Numbered from the stretch's first letter, positions 41,853 to 50,468 are shown. The stretch: 64,000 nt of DNA from Paucibacter aquatile (GCF_002885975.1 NZ_POSP01000003.1:2914001-2978000); one strand, 5' to 3'. Notes: generated by a model from the sequence alone, not told the origin. A program made the numbers and translations.

Positions 41853-43406
41853 ATGAACAGCCAAACCAACAAGCGTCTGGAGCAACTGAGTGCGGCTGAC
41901 TTGTTGGGCATACGCCGCGGCATCGAGAAGGAAAGCCTGCGCGCGCGCCCGAACGGCCAGCTGGCACTCACCCCCCACCCGGCAGCCCTGGGCTCGGCCC
42001 TGACGCACCCGCACATCACCACCGATTTCAGCGAATCCCAGGTCGAGCTGATCACCGGCGTGCACGCCGGGGTCGAGTCTTGCCTGCAGGAGCTGACCGA
42101 GGTGCACCAGGCCGTCTACCAGACCCTGCACGAGATGAGCTGCTGCGGTCAGAGCAGCGAGGAGGAGCGGCTCTGGGTCGGCTCCATGCCTTGCGGCCTG
42201 CCCACCGACGAGACCATCCCCCTGGGCCGTTATGGCCACTCCAATGTCGGCCGCAGCAAGAGCGTCTACCGCATGGGCCTGGGCCAGCGCTACGGCCGGC
42301 GCATGCAGACGATTTCGGGCATCCACTACAACTGGTCCCTGCCCGGCGTCAGCAGCGAGCAGTACTTCGCCCTGATCCGCAATTTCCGCCGCCATTCCTT
42401 CTTGCTGCTGTATCTCTTCGGCGCCTCGCCGGCCCTGTGCTCCAGCTTTGTGCAGGGTCGCCAGCACGAGCTGCAGTCGCTCAATGGCGGCACGCTCTAC
42501 ATGCCGCATGGCACCTCGCTGCGCATGGGCCGCCTGGGCTACCAGAGCGACGCGCAGGCCTCGCTGGCGGTCAGCTACAACTGCCTGGAAAGCTATGCCG
42601 ATTCATTGCAGGACGCGCTGACCCGGCCCTATCCGGCCTATGAAGCCATCGGCGTGCAGAACCCCGGCGGCGACTACAACCAGCTCAGCACCAGCCTGCT
42701 GCAGATCGAAAACGAGTTCTACGGCACCATCCGCCCCAAGCGCGTGATCCGCTCGGGCGAGCGCCCCCTGCACGCGCTGCGCGAGCGCGGCGTCGAGTAT
42801 GTGGAGGTTCGCTGCATGGACCTCGATCCCTTTGTGCCGGTGGGCATCGCGGCCCCGACCGTGCGCTTCCTCGATGTCTTCCTGCTGCACTGCCTGCTCA
42901 GCGACAGCCCGCCGGACACCCCCGAAGAGATCCGCGCCCTGGGCCAGAACCAGCACCTGGTGGCCGCACGCGGTCGTGAGCCGGGTCTGCGCCTGCAAAC
43001 CCCGGACGGCGGCAGCCGCACCTTGCAAGACTGGGGCACCGAGCTGCTGGACGGCTGTGCGCCCATGGCCGCCGCGCTCGACGCCGCACATGGCGGCCAC
43101 GACTACCGTGACGCCCTGGCCGCCGCCCGCCGCACCCTGGCCGAACCCGACAGCACCCCCTCGGCCCGGGTGCTCGCTGCCATGGCGCGCAGCTTCGATG
43201 ACTCCTACATCGGTTTCATCCGCCAGCAGTCCGAGGCCACCCGTGCCCAGCTGCTGGACCTGCCCTACAGCGCCGAACTGGCCCAGCGCTTCGCCGCGCA
43301 AGCGGCCGAATCCCTGGCCGAACAGACGCGCATCGAGCAGGCCGACACCTTGCCGTTCGAGACCTACCGCCAGCACTACCTGGCGCCGGAGCGGATGGAG
43401 GTGTGA
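41853..43406 (+). CDS. gshA: Glutamate-cysteine ligase
   Basis: First enzyme of glutathione synthesis, joining L-glutamate and L-cysteine. The 517 residues correspond to the E. coli-type GshA: LLGIRRGIEKESLRARPNGQLALTPHP near the N-terminus, TTDFSESQVELITG, GRYGHSNVGRSKSVYRMGLGQRYGR and ISGIHYNWSLP. The C-terminal half has LLQIENEFYGTIRPKR and YVEVRCMDLDPF. ATG at 41853 after GGTGATCGGGG. No gshB is nearby. Confidence 0.97.
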   Translation: MNSQTNKRLEQLSAADLLGIRRGIEKESLRARPNGQLALTPHPAALGSALTHPHITTDFSESQVELITGVHAGVESCLQELTEVHQAVYQTLHEMSCCGQSSEEERLWVGSMPCGLPTDETIPLGRYGHSNVGRSKSVYRMGLGQRYGRRMQTISGIHYNWSLPGVSSEQYFALIRNFRRHSFLLLYLFGASPALCSSFVQGRQHELQSLNGGTLYMPHGTSLRMGRLGYQSDAQASLAVSYNCLESYADSLQDALTRPYPAYEAIGVQNPGGDYNQLSTSLLQIENEFYGTIRPKRVIRSGERPLHALRERGVEYVEVRCMDLDPFVPVGIAAPTVRFLDVFLLHCLLSDSPPDTPEEIRALGQNQHLVAARGREPGLRLQTPDGGSRTLQDWGTELLDGCAPMAAALDAAHGGHDYRDALAAARRTLAEPDSTPSARVLAAMARSFDDSYIGFIRQQSEATRAQLLDLPYSAELAQRFAAQAAESLAEQTRIEQADTLPFETYRQHYLAPERMEV

Positions 43407-43461
43407 GCCGATTGGATCCGGCGGGCCTAGCCCGGCTACGGCCCCAGCGGCTCGGCCAGGA

Positions 43462-43848
43462 TCAGAGACCCAGGCTTTTGGCCACTCCCCTGGCCACCGA
43501 ATTGGCCAAAGCTACGCCCAGAACAACGTAGATCGTCACCGCCAGCAAAGTCGTTTTGATGGGTTCAGACACACGGTGTTCGACCTGACGCATCTCTGAC
43601 CAAGGCACGCGGTGGATTTCACCGCTGGCGTCCAATCGGCCGCTCAGCGCGTCTTTGTCAGTGGCGGTGACCTGTAATTTCAGCTGTTCCCCAGAGTTCA
43701 AAACGACGGTGACTTGGTCGTTGACTGCAAGCGCCGGGCGCTGAGTTTCAGGCATTTCCTTGGTGATCGGCGTCAGTTGCATGCTGCTGCATGCGGTCAT
43801 GCATACGCAAGACAGGACCAAGACGGTCCTCTTGAATCCATTGTTCAT
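43462..43848 (-). CDS. Small predicted lipoprotein with C-terminal membrane segment
   Basis: 128 residues with a lipobox signal peptide (LVLSCVCMTAC), a small beta-rich central region (VNDQVTVVLNSGEQLKLQVTATDKDALSGRL) and a hydrophobic segment near residues 99-118 (TTLLAVTIYVVLGVALANSV). I do not recognise a named family. Convergent with gshA. Confidence 0.75.
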   Translation of the reverse strand: MNNGFKRTVLVLSCVCMTACSSMQLTPITKEMPETQRPALAVNDQVTVVLNSGEQLKLQVTATDKDALSGRLDASGEIHRVPWSEMRQVEHRVSEPIKTTLLAVTIYVVLGVALANSVARGVAKSLGL

Positions 43849-44008
43849 GGCGAGACTCCCTCTAATTTCATGGATCAGCAGGTCATCCCAAGATGCACCC
43901 GCATGCCTTCACCCCTAGACTGCGAGCGGCGTGCAGTATCCACACCATCGGGACTTTTGAGAATCACCCTTCGTGGGTGGTTTCACACCCGATCCGAAGC
44001 GAAACCAC

Positions 44009-44551
44009 TCAAGGCAAGCGCAACTCAGCAATCTGCCAGCGGAACATGCCTTGACGGTGCAGCACCAGCTCGACCGGGTCCTCGTCTTCGCCGGCCTGGC
44101 GGATGCTGAAGACAAAGCGCTGCGGGTGCTCGTAGCCCATGCGCGTTTCCACGCGCGGGCGAGCGCCTGAGCCCTCTGCTGAAGGCTGCGGCAGGGCCGC
44201 GCTGGCCGGTGGCACGCCTTGCACCAGGCGCGCCAGGCTGGCCGGCGTGATCAAGGCCTCGACCATGGGGCCGAGCAGGGCGCCCGCCACGGCTGCGCCC
44301 ATGGCTCGGGCCGGGCTGGGCGGCTGCGTGCGGTCGCTGGCGGAGGAGAGCAGGCGCTCGTGCACGCCCTGCTTGACGCTGGCGCGCAGGCTGGGAAAGT
44401 CGACCCAGGCCGCCAGGCCCGCGCCATCACGCTCTCGCGCGGCCTCACGGATCTGCATCAAGGCCAGGTAGGGGCTGGCATACAAGGCCAGGCCAGCCAG
44501 GGCCAGCGCGGCCAGCAGCCAGTGCTTGAGTTTGAAGCGCTTGAGGCTCAT
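44009..44551 (-). CDS. DUF2939 family membrane-anchored protein
   Basis: 180 residues: a basic start, one membrane segment (HWLLAALALAGLALYASPYLAL), then a periplasmic domain with MQIREAARERDGAGLAAWVDFPSLRASVKQGVHERLL, the usual DUF2939 opening. The C-terminal half (GYEHPQRFVFSIR, FRWQIAELRLP) looks like a small beta domain. Function unknown. 13 bp downstream of the LysE-type gene on the same strand. Confidence 0.85.
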   Translation of the reverse strand: MSLKRFKLKHWLLAALALAGLALYASPYLALMQIREAARERDGAGLAAWVDFPSLRASVKQGVHERLLSSASDRTQPPSPARAMGAAVAGALLGPMVEALITPASLARLVQGVPPASAALPQPSAEGSGARPRVETRMGYEHPQRFVFSIRQAGEDEDPVELVLHRQGMFRWQIAELRLP

Positions 44552-44564
44552 GCAGCACCCATCC

Positions 44565-45206
44565 TCAGCGCTGGGCCAGCGCCAGGCGCAGGCCAAAACC
44601 CAGGAACACGGCACCGATCGCGCGGTTCAGCCAGCTCACCACGCGCGGGCTGGCCGTGATGCGGCGGCTGGCCTGCGCCGTGCTCCAGGCCAAGAAATGG
44701 CACCAGAGCATGCCGTTGAGATTGAAGACCAGGCCGAGGAAGACAAAGGCCAGCGGCTTGCTCGGCGCATCGGCCGCAATGAACTGGGGCACAAAGGCCA
44801 GGAAGAACAAGGCCACCTTGGGGTTGAGCACATTGGTCAGCAGGCCCTGCAGATAGATGCTGCGCAGGCTTTGCTTTGGCGGCAGCGTCGCGGCGGCTTC
44901 GCGGGGGCCCTCGGCCGCGGCGCGGCGGAGCAGCAGGCTCAGGCCGATGTAGACCAGATAGGCCGCGCCCAGCAGCTTGACCAGGCCGAAGGCCCAGCTC
45001 GACGCCGCCATCAGCGCCGACAGGCCCAGCGCTGCCGCCAGCACATGCACCAAGGTGCCACTGCCCACGCCCAGCGCCGCGGCCGAACCGGCCCGAAAGC
45101 CCTGGCTGGCACTGCGGGCCATGATGAGCAGGGAATCCGGCCCGGGCGCGATATTGAGCAGCAGGCCCGAAACGATGAACAGGGTCAGGTCTTGCGTGCC
45201 AAACAT
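44565..45206 (-). CDS. LysE/RhtB family amino acid exporter
   Basis: A 213-residue, six-helix exporter for amino acids or related small molecules. Family patterns are NIAPGPDSLLIMARSASQGFRAGSAAALGVGSGTLVH near the N-terminus and GLLTNVLNPKVALFFLAFVPQF in the middle. The ATG at 45206 (MFGTQDLTLFIVSGLLL) fits the family start; the longer frame adds unrelated residues. The substrate is unknown. Confidence 0.92.
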   Translation of the reverse strand: MFGTQDLTLFIVSGLLLNIAPGPDSLLIMARSASQGFRAGSAAALGVGSGTLVHVLAAALGLSALMAASSWAFGLVKLLGAAYLVYIGLSLLLRRAAAEGPREAAATLPPKQSLRSIYLQGLLTNVLNPKVALFFLAFVPQFIAADAPSKPLAFVFLGLVFNLNGMLWCHFLAWSTAQASRRITASPRVVSWLNRAIGAVFLGFGLRLALAQR

Positions 45207-45285
45207 GGGGATCACCGCGCTCCAGAACACCGAGAGAAAAGAAGAGAAGGGCCAGCTTAAACCAGGGCCAGCCGGGCGCCAGAAC

Positions 45286-45642
45286 TCACAGCAGATCAAC
45301 CACGCCCAGCCGGGCCATGCACCAGGCAAACGCCGCGAACAAGACCAGCGTCAGCACCAGGCTGCAGCCCAGGGCCGGCCAGAAGCCCCAGCGGGCCAGC
45401 AGCCAGGGAAAGACCAGAAACATGGGCAGGGTCGGCAGCACATACCAGAAGGTGTAGCGCGCATGGTTGGCGATCTTCTCGACCGGCTGCTGCTCCAGCT
45501 GCAGCCACACCAGACTCAGCACCGTGATCAAGGGCAGGGCGGCGACCAGCCCGCCCAGCTTGTCGTTGCGCCGCGCGAACTCCGACACCGCCACCACCAC
45601 GGCGGCGGTGAGCAGGTACTTGATCCAGAGCCAGCTGTTCAT
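45286..45642 (-). CDS. DUF3147 family membrane protein
   Basis: 118 residues with four membrane segments; opens MNSWLWIKYLLTAAVVVAVSEFARRNDKLGGLVAALPLITVL, as in DUF3147 proteins. Function unknown. ATG at 45642; eight earlier residues in frame are unlikely to be used. Confidence 0.85.
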   Translation of the reverse strand: MNSWLWIKYLLTAAVVVAVSEFARRNDKLGGLVAALPLITVLSLVWLQLEQQPVEKIANHARYTFWYVLPTLPMFLVFPWLLARWGFWPALGCSLVLTLVLFAAFAWCMARLGVVDLL

Positions 45643-45707
45643 GTGGCCAGTGTAGGCGGGCCTCATGACTTCCAGCCCCGCCGGATGGCGACACCTAGGA
45701 TGCGCAC

Positions 45708-46247
45708 ATGACCCATACCCTGAACTTCACCACCCGCCAGGCCCTGGCTGCCGCCGGCCTGCTCTTCGCCACCAGCCTGCTTCACGCAGCCGCGCTGCCC
45801 GAGGCCTTGAAAGCCGCGGCCTCGCAGCAGCAGACCCTGGAACTGCAAGCCACCGGCGTGCAGATCTATGAATGCAAAGCCATCAAGGATGCCGTGCCGG
45901 CCCGTTTCGAGTGGGCCTTCAAAGCACCCGAAGCGGAACTCTTCGATGCCAAAGGCCGCAGCGTGGGCAAGCATTACGCCGGCCCGAGCTGGGAGTTTCA
46001 GGACGGCAGCAAGGTCGTCGGCGAAGTGCGCGCGCGCGATGCCGGCCCCGATCCCAAGGCCATTCCCTGGCTGCTCTTGAGCGCAAAATCCAACAGCGGC
46101 AGCGGCGTCTTTGCCAAGACCGCTGCCATCCAACGCATCGACACCGTGGCCGGCCAGGCGCCCGCCGAAGGCTGCAGCGCCGAAACCCTCGGCCGTGAAG
46201 CGCGCATCAGCTACCGTGCCGCCTACCGCTTCTTCGAGACCCCATGA
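45708..46247 (+). CDS. Secreted DUF3455 family protein
   Basis: 179 residues with a signal peptide (ALAAAGLLFATSLLHAAA) and the DUF3455 pattern: LQATGVQIYECKA, FEWAFKAPEAELFDAKGRSVGKHYAGPSWEFQDGSKVVGEV, and WLLLSAKSNSGSGVFAKTAAIQRIDTVAGQAP. Two cysteines (YECKA, EGCSAE) could form a disulfide in the periplasm. Function unknown. It is followed after 3 bp by an acetyltransferase gene. Confidence 0.88.
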   Translation: MTHTLNFTTRQALAAAGLLFATSLLHAAALPEALKAAASQQQTLELQATGVQIYECKAIKDAVPARFEWAFKAPEAELFDAKGRSVGKHYAGPSWEFQDGSKVVGEVRARDAGPDPKAIPWLLLSAKSNSGSGVFAKTAAIQRIDTVAGQAPAEGCSAETLGREARISYRAAYRFFETP

Positions 46248-46250
46248 CCC

Positions 46251-46694
46251 ATGCCTGAAAACACCGCCGCCACCCACGGTCTGCTGCGCCAGGCCTTGCG
46301 CAGCGACATCCCCGGCATGCACCGCGTGCGCCGCGCCGTGCGCGAGAACCCGCTCACCAGCGATGTGATCCGCGAGGAGCATTACATCCCCGCCATCGAG
46401 GACACCGGTCGTGGGTGGGTGATCGAGGAAGCCGGCGAGGTGCGCGCCTTTGCCGTGGGCAATGGTCAGACCGGCAATATCTGGGCCTTGTTTGTGGACC
46501 CCGAGCATGAAGGCCGCGGCTTCGGCCGCCAGTTACAAGCCGTCATGGTGGACTGGCTGTTCAGCGAGGGCCTTGAGCGCCTGAGCCTGGGCACGGCACC
46601 GGGCACCCGGGCCGAGGCCTTCTACCGTGCCACGGGCTGGACTTATCTGGGCATCGACGCCCATGGCGAGGCCAGCTTCGAGATGCGGCGCTAA
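46251..46694 (+). CDS. GNAT family N-acetyltransferase
   Basis: 147 residues with the GNAT fold: ALRSDIPGMHRVRRAVRENPL, then the acetyl-CoA binding segment ALFVDPEHEGRGFGRQLQAVMVDWL (motif A, RGFGR) and a C-terminal AEAFYRATGWTYLGID (motif B). The acceptor substrate is unknown. Starts 3 bp after the DUF3455 gene. Confidence 0.9.
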   Translation: MPENTAATHGLLRQALRSDIPGMHRVRRAVRENPLTSDVIREEHYIPAIEDTGRGWVIEEAGEVRAFAVGNGQTGNIWALFVDPEHEGRGFGRQLQAVMVDWLFSEGLERLSLGTAPGTRAEAFYRATGWTYLGIDAHGEASFEMRR

Positions 46695-47020
46695 CGCTGG
46701 GAGTCGACGCCTCGGGCTTTGCCTTGCCACGCGGCCCATGGCCCTAGCGGGTTCAATCAAGGCCGCCGACCGGCAGATCCCGTGTCGCGCACGACGTAAT
46801 TCGCTACCCCGCTGAATTGGCGCAGCAGTTCCTGAGTCGCTTGAACGTTTTGAATTGGGGCCTTCAGCGAGCCGGCAATTCTCTGTATGAAACTGCTGCC
46901 CACCACAAAAGACAGGCCACGTCGGTCGGCTGCTGTTCGGCTCTGAGATTCTGTGGCCAGCAGACCGATCGATTGCTCAAATGTTCGGCAGAATTCGTCA
47001 ACGATCCGGATACAACCAAG
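46695..47020. other. AT-richer non-coding stretch, possible remnant next to the cassette
   Basis: 326 bp between the acetyltransferase gene and the cassette boundary. An open frame runs through from 46817, but its first 71 codons are Cys- and Arg-rich with no family resemblance. I read it as non-coding. No integrase remnant was recognised on either strand. The last bases, ACAACCAAG before TTAGGC, resemble the end of an attI site. Confidence 0.4.
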
Positions 47021-47549
47021 TTAGGCGCCATGGAAAACGACTTGCAAGCCCGAGAAGACAGCTTCCAGAAGATTGCGAGCTTGGCGCTTGGTGGCTACCA
47101 ATTGATCGAGGCCTTGCTCAAGACATATCTCCGAAACTACTTCGAGATCGTCAAGCACCGGGTTGGAGCGGATCTGCACTTCGGATTCTCGGGCCACGAC
47201 TATGACAATGCCGCCTTGGGAACATTGCTAAAGGTCTTCGCAAAAACATGCCCCGATACAAGCCTAGTCGAGGACCTTCAAGCGGAAGTTCAGCACAGGA
47301 ACCAAGTAGCGCATCAAGCATTCTTGGTCCTTTATCGCCGGCAACCTTGCAGCTCGGAGGAGCTTATTGCCCTAGCTGAGGAGCTGAGCATTCGCGCTGA
47401 GAGGATTACGAGCCTCTTGCGCAGGCTGGATAAGCGGCACCGTAGCTTGGTCGCACCCTACGCTCAGGATCAGTAAAGTGGTGCCTAACATTTCTCTCAA
47501 GCGGCCACATCAATCGCTTTGCGATTGATGTGGCCGCTTAGCTCCAGCA
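47021..47549 (+). mobile_element. Integron-type gene cassette
   Basis: A 529-bp unit bounded on the left by G|TTAGGC (47020-47026) and on the right by a hairpin attC. The left TTAGGC is the exact complement of the attC R'' box GCCTAA(C), as expected of a circularising cassette. The start codon comes 10 bp after the left boundary and the attC begins 7 bp after the stop, the compact layout of integron cassettes. No intI gene is visible in the window. The right-hand core triplet is ATT rather than GTT. Confidence 0.75.
47030..47476 (+). CDS. Cassette-borne HEPN-like protein, possible RNase/defence function
   Basis: 148 residues, mostly helical by appearance. It opens MENDLQAREDSFQKIASLALGGYQLIEALLKTYLRNYF and contains HRNQVAHQAFLVLY near residues 103-116, in which RNQVAH fits the R-x4-H motif of HEPN-domain ribonucleases. 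HEPN proteins of this size are often toxins or abortive-infection effectors; that role here is inference. The ATG at 47030 is preferred because it lies just inside the cassette boundary; a longer frame from 46817 would cross it. Codon use and composition are visibly less GC-rich than neighbours. No antitoxin partner is adjacent. Confidence 0.7.
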   Translation: MENDLQAREDSFQKIASLALGGYQLIEALLKTYLRNYFEIVKHRVGADLHFGFSGHDYDNAALGTLLKVFAKTCPDTSLVEDLQAEVQHRNQVAHQAFLVLYRRQPCSSEELIALAEELSIRAERITSLLRRLDKRHRSLVAPYAQDQ

Positions 47550-47555
47550 TTGAAC
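47483..47555 (+). repeat. attC recombination site of the cassette
   Basis: R'' box GCCTAAC (47483-47489), L'' region with CTCAAGC, a perfect 19-bp stem (47499-47517 with 47521-47539, loop TTT), L' region GCTTAGCTCCAGC, and a degenerate R' box ATTGAAC (47549-47555). Order and motifs parallel well-known attC sites, which have CAAGC in the left arm and GCTTA in the right. Total 73 bp. Confidence 0.8.
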
Positions 47556-47559
47556 GGTC

Positions 47560-47585
47560 GCCTCAACCCTAGCTAGGGCTGAGGC
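47560..47585. repeat. 26-bp imperfect palindrome after the attC
   Basis: GCCTCAACCCTAG followed directly by CTAGGGCTGAGGC; the arms differ at one G-U-compatible position. It lies between the attC and the DUF885 gene. Confidence 0.6.
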
Positions 47586-47660
47586 AGGGCACCAAGATCC
47601 GCACATGGCATGTCCTAGCTGAAAAAATTCAGCCATTTGCAGCAGCCGCGCCAGCGGGAC

Positions 47661-49529
47661 TCACGGCCGGGCCCCGGCCGCCTTCAACATCGCCTCGCTC
47701 ACCACCTTTACCGGGGCGCTGCCGTAGCTGAGGAAATTCTCGTGGAAGGCCTTGAGCTGGAAGGCCGGGCCTTGGGCTTGTTTGAGCTGCTCGCGCAGAG
47801 CCAGGATCTCTGAGAAGCCGGCAAAGTAACTGCTCAGCTGCACGGCGCTGACTTGGGAGCGGTGCCATTTTTCCTTGGCCTCGGTCCGGGCCTGGAAGGC
47901 CTCGCGTTGCAGCAGCTGGATGGCCTCGGCCTCGCCCTGGCCCAGCACATGGGTTTGGTAATCGAGGATGGCGTTGCAGACGACGCGGAGGTTCCACTTC
48001 GCGTACATCAGGCCCATCTCGGGGCTGGGCTGGCCGTTGACGGAGCCCCAGCCGCTTTCCATCATCATGCGCTCGGCGTAGACGGCCCAGCCTTCGATCA
48101 TGGCGCCGTTGCCGAACAGACTCTTGACCTTGGAGCTGGACTTGTTCGAGTACAGCAGCTGCACATAGTGGCCGGGCACGGCCTCGTGGATGCTCAGCAC
48201 CTGCAGGGCCCAGTGGTTGTACTCGCGCAGAAAGGACTCGGCCTCGGCCGGGCTGTATTTGTCCAGCGGGTCGACGTTGTAGTAGGTCATGCCCTTGGGG
48301 TCCAGCGGGCCGGGCGCGCTGATCGAGGCGCCGGCCACGCCGCGCATGTAGGCCGGGGTTTCGCGCACCAGCAGGGGGCGGCTGGGGTCCAGGGTCAGCA
48401 GGTCATGCTCTGTGACCCAGGCGGAGAGCGCGGGGATCTGGGCCTTGATCTCGTCGACAAAGCCTTCGGGCGTGGCGTGGCGCTCGCTGAGTTTGTCGAT
48501 GACGCGAGCGATCAGGTCCAGGCGCTCGGCGGGCACGGCCTCGTCCGGGAAGAGCTGGGGCCACAGGCCCAGGGCCAGCTCGCCCATCTTCTGGTGAAGG
48601 GCGGCCTTCTCGGCCAGGGCGCGCTGGTAGAGGCCATCGGCATCGACACTGGCCTGGATCTCATAGCCAAAAGACTTCTCGAACAGGGCGCGGCCGAGGC
48701 GGAAATCGCGGCCGGTGCCGGCGGCCGTCTGGCGCGCATCCAGGGCCTTGAGCTCGGCGATGAACTGCTCCAGGCTGCGCTGTGCCGCCTCGTTATGTTT
48801 CAGCAGATAGGCCCTGCGGGCCGGCGAGAGCTTGGCCTTGGCCGCCGCCTCGGGAATGCTGCTGCGGAAGGTCTCCAGCGCCCCCTCGCTCTGGCGGATG
48901 GCCAGGCGCAGATGCATGGAGCTGGGGTCCTTGAGCTTGAGCAGGGCGGCGCGGTAGTAGGCCGGCACCTGCTGCAGGCGGCGCTCCACCAGGGCCAGGC
49001 GCTGCGGCAGGGGCGCGAAGTCTTCCTTGCTGAGCAGCTCGGAGAAGCCATTGGCCACGTTGTACTCGGACGGGTTCCACTGGTCGCTGCGCAGCTCACT
49101 CAAGCTCCACTGCAGGCCGCGCAGGTGGTTGTCCAGCAGGGCCAGGTCGCTGCGCTGGCCGGCATCGAGCGCCAGCTTGGTGGGCAGGGCCTGCAGGCGC
49201 TGGATCCAGCGCTCGGCGAAGGCCAGCTGGGCCTGCCGCAAGGCCTCGGTCGGCGCCGGCAGCTGGGCCGCGGCAGCGTACTGGCCGGCGGCCACCGCCA
49301 TCTCGGGCACCAGGCGCCAGTACTCTTTCAAAAAGACATCGACCTCTCGATCGAAGGCGCGGCTGGCGGCCGAAGTCCCAGCGGCGGTCGCGATGCTCGC
49401 GGCATTCGCCGCCTGTGCGCCCGCCAGCGCCAGGCCGCCGGCGGCCTGCGCCCCGCTGAGGCTCCCGAGCAAGACCAGGCTGGCCACCAGGCTGCGCAGA
49501 CGAGGACGGGAATTGATGGTCGTATTCAT
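47661..49529 (-). CDS. DUF885 family secreted hydrolase (probable metallopeptidase)
   Basis: 622 residues with a signal peptide (SLVASLVLLGSLSGAQA). The C-terminal part has the gluzincin-like motif HEAVPGHYVQLLYSNKSSS near residue 465 (HExxxGH) and downstream GAMIEGWAVYAERMMMESGW with a conserved Glu, both typical of DUF885. Family members are thought to be peptidases, but the substrate is unknown here. Other segments seen: EYWRLVPEMAVAAGQY, LAIRQSEGALETFRS, GMTYYNVDPLDKYSPAE. Confidence 0.92.
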   Translation of the reverse strand: MNTTINSRPRLRSLVASLVLLGSLSGAQAAGGLALAGAQAANAASIATAAGTSAASRAFDREVDVFLKEYWRLVPEMAVAAGQYAAAAQLPAPTEALRQAQLAFAERWIQRLQALPTKLALDAGQRSDLALLDNHLRGLQWSLSELRSDQWNPSEYNVANGFSELLSKEDFAPLPQRLALVERRLQQVPAYYRAALLKLKDPSSMHLRLAIRQSEGALETFRSSIPEAAAKAKLSPARRAYLLKHNEAAQRSLEQFIAELKALDARQTAAGTGRDFRLGRALFEKSFGYEIQASVDADGLYQRALAEKAALHQKMGELALGLWPQLFPDEAVPAERLDLIARVIDKLSERHATPEGFVDEIKAQIPALSAWVTEHDLLTLDPSRPLLVRETPAYMRGVAGASISAPGPLDPKGMTYYNVDPLDKYSPAEAESFLREYNHWALQVLSIHEAVPGHYVQLLYSNKSSSKVKSLFGNGAMIEGWAVYAERMMMESGWGSVNGQPSPEMGLMYAKWNLRVVCNAILDYQTHVLGQGEAEAIQLLQREAFQARTEAKEKWHRSQVSAVQLSSYFAGFSEILALREQLKQAQGPAFQLKAFHENFLSYGSAPVKVVSEAMLKAAGARP

Positions 49530-49862
49530 GGGCGGGTGCGGGGGCGTGAGTCGGAGGGAGCGAGAAACCGGCGGCGGGCCGGCCAGGCGGGCAGTGTAGC
49601 CAGCTCCCTGCGCGTTACCGCTGGGTTACCTGTGCGCTGCCGGCACCTGCGCGCACCGTGCGGCAGGGGCTGATCGGCTGGCGCGCCAAGCGCAAGCGCG
49701 GCGACCTTCGGGCTTTGCTTTCGATACGCCCAGGTTCAGCGCGCAGGCCCTTGCAGACACCGTAGAACGCCGCAGACCGCGGCAAGGGCAGGGCTAGACT
49801 GAGCCGCACCCCACTCCACTCAACGCGATCAAACGACGACCCCAGCCAGCACGGGAGGACCC
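49530..49862. other. Intergenic region, no gene seen
   Basis: 333 bp between the divergent DUF885 and trmO genes. It must hold promoters for both, but I see no clear pair of hexamers. Short open frames look fortuitous. Confidence 0.5.
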
Positions 49863-50333
49863 ATGAAGACCGAGATCGAAGCCATCGCCACCGTCCACGC
49901 GCGCCGCCCCGCGTCGGAAGATGATTTCTGGGGCGGCGAGGAATCGTGCATCCGCCTGGCCGAGGGCTTTGACGCGGAGGCTCTGCAGGGCCTGGATGCG
50001 TTTTCCCATGTGGAGCTGCTCTTTCTCTTCCACTGTGTGGCGCCCGAGAAGGTGGTGCGCGGCGCCCGCCACCCGCGCAACAACCCGGCCTGGCCGGCCG
50101 TGGGCATCTTTGCCCAGCGGGCCAAGAACCGGCCCAACCGCATCGGCAGCACCATCTGCCGACTCTTGCGCGTGGATGGGACGCAGCTCTTCGTGGCCGA
50201 GCTCGATGCGATCGACGGCACGCCGGTGCTGGACATCAAGCCGGTGATGGCCGAGTTCCTGCCGCGGGGGCCGCTGCGTCAGCCGCCCTGGTCGCATGAG
50301 CTGATGCGCGACTACTGGTCGCACAAGGCCTGA
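49863..50333 (+). CDS. TrmO/TsaA-like tRNA methyltransferase
   Basis: 156 residues of the TsaA/VirR domain, the fold of TrmO, which methylates t6A at position 37 of tRNA using S-adenosylmethionine. The family stretches ARHPRNNPAWPAVGIFAQRAKNRPNRIGSTICRLL (NRPNxIG) and VLDIKPVMAEFLP are present. The start reads MKTEIEAIATVHARRPASEDDFWGG. The C-terminal extension of E. coli TrmO is missing, so this may be a short form with the same or a related role. Confidence 0.85.
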   Translation: MKTEIEAIATVHARRPASEDDFWGGEESCIRLAEGFDAEALQGLDAFSHVELLFLFHCVAPEKVVRGARHPRNNPAWPAVGIFAQRAKNRPNRIGSTICRLLRVDGTQLFVAELDAIDGTPVLDIKPVMAEFLPRGPLRQPPWSHELMRDYWSHKA

Positions 50334-50468
50334 GACCGCATATGGGCTACTAAACAAGCCTGCTCAGCACTCACGGGATAATGCCCCCTGCGCGCCAGGC
50401 CTGGCCTGCGTCAGCCCTGATACCCCTGATACCCCCGTTCACCCACACCTCACAAGGAGCGCTCAGCC

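Noticed and set aside
46817..47029. N-terminal extension of the cassette protein (71 codons)
   Set aside because: It crosses the cassette boundary at 47020/47021, is rich in Cys and Arg, and lacks a ribosome binding site; the ATG at 47030 fits cassette layout better.
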